This document shows positions 59,178-64,000 of a DNA stretch of 64,000 nt, in pieces. Below the pieces are notes generated by a model, which worked only from the letters and a program-made list of their open reading frames with translations, ran no database searches and was not told the DNA's origin. The translations under genes were made by a program, and so were the position numbers. The stretch comes from JAAYRQ01 sp035647815 (GTDB taxonomy: Bacteria; Bacillota; Syntrophomonadia; Syntrophomonadales; Syntrophomonadaceae): positions 1 through 64,000 of the forward strand of contig DASRMR010000047.1 of the NCBI GenBank assembly GCA_035647815.1, read 5' to 3'. Position 1 is the stretch's first letter. Each line of letters opens with the position of its first letter.

Positions 59178-61508
59178 TTATTTGCTAAGGTTTTCTTCCA
59201 GAACTTCATCCATGTGTTTTACTAAAACGAAAGACATTTTGCGTTTTATATTATCTGGTATTTCAGATAAATCCTTTTTATTATCTTGAGGAAGAATTAT
59301 AGTATCTATTCCAGCTCTATGTGCAGCTAAAACTTTTTCCTTTATTCCCCCAACAGGTAATACTCTACCCCTTAAAGTTATTTCTCCTGTCATTGCTACA
59401 TTGCTTTTGACTGGTATTTCGGACATAGCAGATGCTAATGCAGTAGCCAAAGTTATGCCTGCAGATGGCCCATCTTTAGGAATAGCGCCTTCTGGTACAT
59501 GAACATGTATATCGTAATTATCTCTTATCTCAGGATCTATATTTAGGCTATCAGCACGAGATCTTACATAAGTTAAGGCAGTCTGTGCAGATTCCTTCAT
59601 CACATCTCCTAGTTTTCCAGTTAAGGTGAGTTTTCCTTTACCTTTAAGAAGAGCCACCTCTATGGAGAGAATGTCCCCGCCTACCTCAGTCCATGCCAAG
59701 CCTGTAGCTACCCCAACTTGATTTTCTTCATCAGCCAATCCATACCTATATTTCGCTATACCTAACAACTTAGATATCCTATTGGCAGTTACATTAACAT
59801 ACGTAGTATCATCTTGTACTACCTTTCGAGCAACCTTACGACATATGGAGGCTATTTCCCTTTCCAGATTTCTAACTCCGGCTTCCCTAGTGTATTCGCG
59901 AATAATCTTTCTTATCGCACCTTCGGTAAAGGCTATGTTAGTATCTTTTAAACCATGGTCTTTTATTTGTTTAGGAAGGAGATAACCTTTGGCAATATGG
60001 ACTTTATCTTCTTCCGTATAGCCACTTAAATCAATTGTCTCCATACGATCTAAAAGTGGTCTAGGAATCCCTTGAATAGAGTTAGCAGTAGTTATAAACA
60101 TAACTTTAGATAAATCAAAAGGTATTTCTAAATAATGGTCACTAAATGTATTGTTCTGCTCTGGATCTAGCACTTCTAATAAAGCAGATGCTGGATCTCC
60201 TCTGAAATCTGTAGTCATTTTATCAATCTCATCTAATAGAAAAACCGGGTTTTTAGAACCCGCCTGTTTTATACCTTGTAAAATACGACCAGGCATAGAA
60301 CCTACATATGTTCTCCTATGACCCCTAATTTCAGCTTCATCCCTAATTCCACCTAAAGACATGCGTACAAATTCACGCCCTATAGAATGAGCTACAGATT
60401 TTCCTAGTGAGGTTTTACCCACACCTGGAGGTCCAACTAGGCAAATGATAGGTCCTTTCATCTCTTCAGCTAATTTCCTTATAGCTAAATATTCTAGGAT
60501 TCTTTCTTTCGGTTTTTTTAAACCATAATGATCTTGGTCTAAAATTTCTTCGGCAACATTCAAATCCAGGCGATCCTCGGTCTCAGTTGACCAAGGTAGG
60601 GATAATATCCAATCTAAATAATTACGCACTACTACAGCTTCCGCTACCATCGGTGGCATCTTTTCTAATCTTTCCAGTTCCTTATATGCCTTTTCGTACG
60701 CCTCCTTGGGTAAATCAGCTTTTTCGATACGTTCCTTTAATTCTTCTATTTCACTAGTTTTTCCATCCTTTTCACCTAATTCGTTCTGAATTGCTTTCAT
60801 TTGTTCACGAAGATAGTATTCCTTTTGAGTTTTTTCCATTTGTTTACGAACTCGCATATTTATCTTTCGTTCTAATTCAAGAACTTCCATTTCTTTAGCG
60901 AGAATCTCACACATTAATTCTAGTCTTTCAACTACTTGCAATGCTTCTAATACTTGTTGTTTTTCAGCAATCTTTAAGGTTAAATGCGAGGCGACAACAT
61001 CCGCTAAACGACCTGGTTCCTCAATCGCCACTACTGATATAACCGTTTCTGGCGGAATTTTCTTACTCATTCTTACATACTGTTCAAATTGGGAAACCAA
61101 GGTACGCATCAATGCTTCTGTTTCCGGCTCCTTAAGAGTTTCCTCTTCTTCATATTCCTTAATATTAACTTCTACATAAGGATCATGAAATACATATTCT
61201 TCGATTTCAGCTCTGTATAAACCTTCTACTAATACCCTCATGGTTCCACCAGGCATTTTTAAAATTTGCCTTACCTCAGCTACCGTCCCAATCGTAAAAA
61301 TCTCGTTTTCTTCCGGATCATCCGTTTGTGCTTCTTTTTGGGTAGCTAAAAAAACCTTTTTGTTTTCTAACATCGCTTCTTCTATAGCATTAATAGACTT
61401 TTTACGCCCTACATCTAAATGAATGACTGTGTATGGAAAGACCAATACCCCACGCAAGGGTAACATGGGTAGGGTCTTAACTTCGTCAATTTCTTGCAAT
61501 TTATACAC
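59178..61508 (-). CDS. lon: ATP-dependent protease La
   Basis: Lon degrades misfolded and regulatory proteins. The 776 residues give the N domain (1-200, MLPLRGVLVFPYTVIHLDVG), AAA+ module (Walker A GPPGVGKTS, about 355-363; FLLDEIDKM), and the C-terminal protease domain with Ser682 in KDGPSAG and the lysine in GGIKEKVLAAHRAGI (dyad). It follows lonB and is followed by engB, the Bacillus order clpX-lonB-lonA-ysxC. Confidence 0.97.
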   Translation of the reverse strand: MYKLQEIDEVKTLPMLPLRGVLVFPYTVIHLDVGRKKSINAIEEAMLENKKVFLATQKEAQTDDPEENEIFTIGTVAEVRQILKMPGGTMRVLVEGLYRAEIEEYVFHDPYVEVNIKEYEEEETLKEPETEALMRTLVSQFEQYVRMSKKIPPETVISVVAIEEPGRLADVVASHLTLKIAEKQQVLEALQVVERLELMCEILAKEMEVLELERKINMRVRKQMEKTQKEYYLREQMKAIQNELGEKDGKTSEIEELKERIEKADLPKEAYEKAYKELERLEKMPPMVAEAVVVRNYLDWILSLPWSTETEDRLDLNVAEEILDQDHYGLKKPKERILEYLAIRKLAEEMKGPIICLVGPPGVGKTSLGKSVAHSIGREFVRMSLGGIRDEAEIRGHRRTYVGSMPGRILQGIKQAGSKNPVFLLDEIDKMTTDFRGDPASALLEVLDPEQNNTFSDHYLEIPFDLSKVMFITTANSIQGIPRPLLDRMETIDLSGYTEEDKVHIAKGYLLPKQIKDHGLKDTNIAFTEGAIRKIIREYTREAGVRNLEREIASICRKVARKVVQDDTTYVNVTANRISKLLGIAKYRYGLADEENQVGVATGLAWTEVGGDILSIEVALLKGKGKLTLTGKLGDVMKESAQTALTYVRSRADSLNIDPEIRDNYDIHVHVPEGAIPKDGPSAGITLATALASAMSEIPVKSNVAMTGEITLRGRVLPVGGIKEKVLAAHRAGIDTIILPQDNKKDLSEIPDNIKRKMSFVLVKHMDEVLEENLSK

Positions 61509-61613
61509 CTCCCAAGCAAATCTATTTTACTATAAGTAAGTAATTTGAGCAATAAAGTATATATAAGATTTTATTATACTCTTTGAATATTCCTTTTATT
61601 TCTCTCTAATTGA

Positions 61614-63305
61614 CTAAAAAAGAGGTGTTACACTAAATTCAGTTGCAATTGGTTGTGCTTTTGCAGTTATTGGCTCTGATATAATAAATGCATGATCAAA
61701 TACATCATCTAACTCTTTTATTGCTATTATCTCTATATCAGAAAAACTAGCAAAAATACTTAACCAGTTATCAGCCGGAATTAAAACCTTCTTAATACCC
61801 GCCTTACGGGCTGCCTCAACTTTGCTCATTACCCCACCTACTGGTTTGATTCTACCTTGCACCGAAACCTCGCCAGTCATCGCTAATAAGTTATTAACTG
61901 GAGATTTCGTTATTGACGAATATATAGATGTAGCCATGCTTACCCCAGCTGATGGGCCATCTACAGGTGTACCACCAGGAAAATTTAAATGTATATCATA
62001 ATCGCGGATATTAAGACCATAATTTGCTCTGAGAACAGTTAAAACATTTTCTACAGCACCTTTAGCCATACTTTTACGCGTATATTTTCTATCTTGCCCT
62101 CCTACTTGCTCTTCCTCTACTACTCCTGTTACTGTCCATACTCCTTTGCCTTTATAAGCTGGTATAGTTGTAGTTTCTATTTCTAATAAAGTGCCAGTAT
62201 TAGCACCGTATACAGCTAAACCATTTACAACACCTACTAAAGATTGATCTTTCGGTTTCACTTCCAAACAGGGAGAAAACCTTCCATTATTAAGAATTTT
62301 TTCTATAACTTCTAAACTTATAAAATCCGACTTTTCTTCTTGAGCAATACCAGCTGATAATTGAACAATATTTACCGCTTCTCTGCCATTATTCGAAAAA
62401 CGGCTCACTTCCTCTAGTGCATCTTCACTTATGGGAAAGTTAACCTTTTTGGTGGCATTAATCACAATTTCTCTAATATCTTGTTTATCTAAAGGCTTAA
62501 AAAACACTTCCATACATCTCGATCTTATTGCAGAAGGCAATTCTTCCGGCATCCTTGTCGTTGCTCCTACTAACCTAAAATCTGCAGGTAAGCCATTACA
62601 AAATATATCATGAATATGCAATGGAATACCTTTATCTGTTTCATTATAATATGCACTTTCTAATATAACTTTGCGATCTTCTAATACCTTCAACAATTTA
62701 TTCATTTGTAGGGGATGTAATTCACCAATTTCATCAATAAATAAAATACCACCATGAGCTTTAGTAACTGCTCCCATCTTTGGTTGGGGTATACCTGCAA
62801 TCCCCATCGATCCTGCCCCTTGATAAATTGGATCATGCACCGATCCAATCAAGGGATCAGCAATGTTCCTTTCATCAGATCTACTGATAGTCGCATCTAG
62901 TTCAATAAATTTTGCTTCACTAGAAAAGGGTGATAAATTGTTAAGTTTGGCTTCCTCTAAGACTAATCTCGCTGCAGCAGTTTTTCCGACTCCAGGAGGA
63001 CCGTAAATTATTACATGCTGCGGATTAGGCCCACATAAAGCTGATTTCAAAATAGAAATTCCTTCATGTTGGCCTACTATATCTGAAAGATTCATAGGAC
63101 GAGTAAGACTAGATAGCGGCTCAGATAACTTGATATTTCTCATCTTTCTTAATTTAAGGCTTTCTTTTTCTGCATCTCTAATTACATTAGACTTTTTGCT
63201 CTGTTGAGTTTTTAATAAATTCCAAAAATATAAACCAATGACTATCGCAAAAAATAATTGTATCAGATATAAAACTCCTGCGTATTGTGCAAAAAACTGA
63301 TTCAT
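61614..63305 (-). CDS. lonB: LonB, membrane-anchored Lon-type protease of spore formers
   Basis: LonB proteases of sporulating Firmicutes lack the large N domain of Lon and act in the forespore. I take the ATG at 63305 (563 residues, AAAGGA 10 nt upstream); a longer frame to 63410 has no site. An N-terminal membrane helix (about 9-27) is followed by an AAA+ domain (Walker A GPPGVGKTAAA; GGILFIDEIGELHPLQ) and a Lon protease domain with Ser452 in DGPSAGVSMA and the lysine in GGVMSKVEAARKAGI. It is between clpX and lon. Confidence 0.93.
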   Translation of the reverse strand: MNQFFAQYAGVLYLIQLFFAIVIGLYFWNLLKTQQSKKSNVIRDAEKESLKLRKMRNIKLSEPLSSLTRPMNLSDIVGQHEGISILKSALCGPNPQHVIIYGPPGVGKTAAARLVLEEAKLNNLSPFSSEAKFIELDATISRSDERNIADPLIGSVHDPIYQGAGSMGIAGIPQPKMGAVTKAHGGILFIDEIGELHPLQMNKLLKVLEDRKVILESAYYNETDKGIPLHIHDIFCNGLPADFRLVGATTRMPEELPSAIRSRCMEVFFKPLDKQDIREIVINATKKVNFPISEDALEEVSRFSNNGREAVNIVQLSAGIAQEEKSDFISLEVIEKILNNGRFSPCLEVKPKDQSLVGVVNGLAVYGANTGTLLEIETTTIPAYKGKGVWTVTGVVEEEQVGGQDRKYTRKSMAKGAVENVLTVLRANYGLNIRDYDIHLNFPGGTPVDGPSAGVSMATSIYSSITKSPVNNLLAMTGEVSVQGRIKPVGGVMSKVEAARKAGIKKVLIPADNWLSIFASFSDIEIIAIKELDDVFDHAFIISEPITAKAQPIATEFSVTPLF

Positions 63306-63378
63306 GTTTTTTTTCCTTTCAATTGGTTTTTTATTATTGTTGCCTAAAAACTCTAATTGAATTAAAAAAATACAAAGT

Positions 63379-63406
63379 AAAAAAAGGTAGCTCTCACTAC
63401 CTTTTT
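63379..63406 (-). terminator. Terminator between clpX and lonB
   Basis: GGTAG (63386-63390) pairs with CTACC (63397-63401), with A-rich DNA on one side and seven T on the leftward exit. It is 28 nt past the clpX stop, so lonB needs its own promoter. Confidence 0.8.
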
Positions 63407-63433
63407 CCAAATAACAGATTATTATCTTTTAAT

Positions 63434-64000
63434 TTAATTAACTTTGCGTTTTGCATCAACCGTAACTAATAATGGTTTTTCCTTTTTCCCTATTACATCT
63501 TTAGTAATAACTACCTTCGTTACATCTACTCTTGATGGTACTTCATACATAACATCGAGCATGATATCTTCTATAATAGCTCGAAGGCCACGGGCACCAG
63601 TATTTCGTTTTAATGCTTCCTTGGCAATAGCTACTAATGCATCATCCATAAATTCTAATTCTACCCCATCAAGTTCAAATAACTTTTTATATTGCTTAAC
63701 TAGAGCATTTTTAGGCTCAGTCAAAATCTGTACTAAGGCATCACTATCTAAAGCCTCTAAGGTGACAATAATAGGAACTCGACCGACAAACTCAGGAATT
63801 AATCCATACCTAAGTAAATCTTGCGGTAAAATCATTTCTAATATTTCACCAATTTCTTTTTCTTCTTTAGTTTGAATATCAGCCCCAAAACCCATAAGTT
63901 TCTGACCAATACGATCCTGAATAATCTTATCTATACCTTCAAAAGCTCCTCCACAAATAAACAATATATTACTAGTATCTATTTGGATAAACTCTTGATG
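63434..64000 (-). CDS. clpX: ClpX, ATPase subunit of ClpXP (5' part outside window)
   Basis: The visible C-terminal 188 codons run off the right edge. They include TSNILFICGGAFEGIDKIIQ, RIGQKLMGFGADI, DLLRYGLIPEFVGRVPIIVT, and the sensor-2 GARGLRAIIEDIMLDVMYEV, all typical of ClpX. ClpX unfolds proteins for ClpP. The order clpX-lonB-lon-engB agrees with Bacillus. The N-terminal zinc domain and Walker motifs are outside the window. Confidence 0.96.
   Translation of the reverse strand, partial: HQEFIQIDTSNILFICGGAFEGIDKIIQDRIGQKLMGFGADIQTKEEKEIGEILEMILPQDLLRYGLIPEFVGRVPIIVTLEALDSDALVQILTEPKNALVKQYKKLFELDGVELEFMDDALVAIAKEALKRNTGARGLRAIIEDIMLDVMYEVPSRVDVTKVVITKDVIGKKEKPLLVTVDAKRKVN

Noticed and set aside
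61509..61613. Terminator between lonB and lon
   Set aside because: Only a weak AT hairpin (AGTATA/TATACT) is present; not enough to call.

Overview
The window is a low-GC chromosomal segment that looks like an anaerobic, spore-forming member of the Clostridia (Syntrophomonas-like is my best guess, by inference only). The evidence is gene order: spoIVFA-spoIVFB, rng, rplU-prp-rpmA, a Spo0B-like gene, obg, proB-proA; rodA; a complete minCDE set; pbp2-mreDCB-radC-maf; rex; folC-valS; and engB-lon-lonB-clpX all follow the Firmicute layout. MinE, the sporulation proteases and LonB point to Clostridia rather than Bacilli. TTG and GTG starts behind strong AGGAGG sites are frequent.

Layout. 1-4180: right end of an integrated, phage-like element. 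It has a small leftward operon (BhlA/UviB-like holin, scaffold-like coiled coil, SU10/DUF5309-type major capsid protein, and a gene cut by the window edge). Next comes a 1.6-kb tandem array of five intact or decayed copies of a tiny zinc-ribbon gene, each between recurring repeats. The element ends in a 47-bp 3' fragment of a tRNA-Ala(GGC) gene, the likely attachment site. 4198-4252: only the 3' half of a T-box leader, directly before leuS; the aptamer half is missing. 6.9-10.4 kb: rsfS-yqeK-nadD, a cysteine-rich protein and a cysteine-synthase-like enzyme. 10.4-19.7 kb: a Wadjet-type SMC defence operon in the order jetD-jetA-jetB-jetC, followed after 29 nt by a ClsC-like phospholipase D gene. 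19.7-24.4 kb: a 42-residue basic peptide gene, a PAS-GGDEF protein, UspA, TraB/PrgY and YkvA. 24.4-27.1 kb: a type II-like restriction-modification operon (HNH protein, unknown 217-aa protein, 5mC methyltransferase). 27.2-38.8 kb: iron-sulfur flavoprotein, then housekeeping and sporulation genes. 40.0-41.0 kb: a RelE-type toxin-antitoxin pair between two 225-bp direct repeats that differ by one base. 41.0-64 kb: cell shape, division, redox, phosphate, aminoacylation and protease genes.

How the genes work together. The operons at 27-38 kb and 41-50 kb run leftward: ribosome assembly (L21, Prp, L27, Obg), Sigma-K-type intramembrane proteolysis, the Min septum system and the Rod elongation machinery. 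Two defence modules (Wadjet and R-M) and one mobile toxin-antitoxin cassette are spliced between conserved blocks. REP/MITE-like DNA sits exactly at the 3' ends of three accessory genes and has altered at least two of their C-termini.
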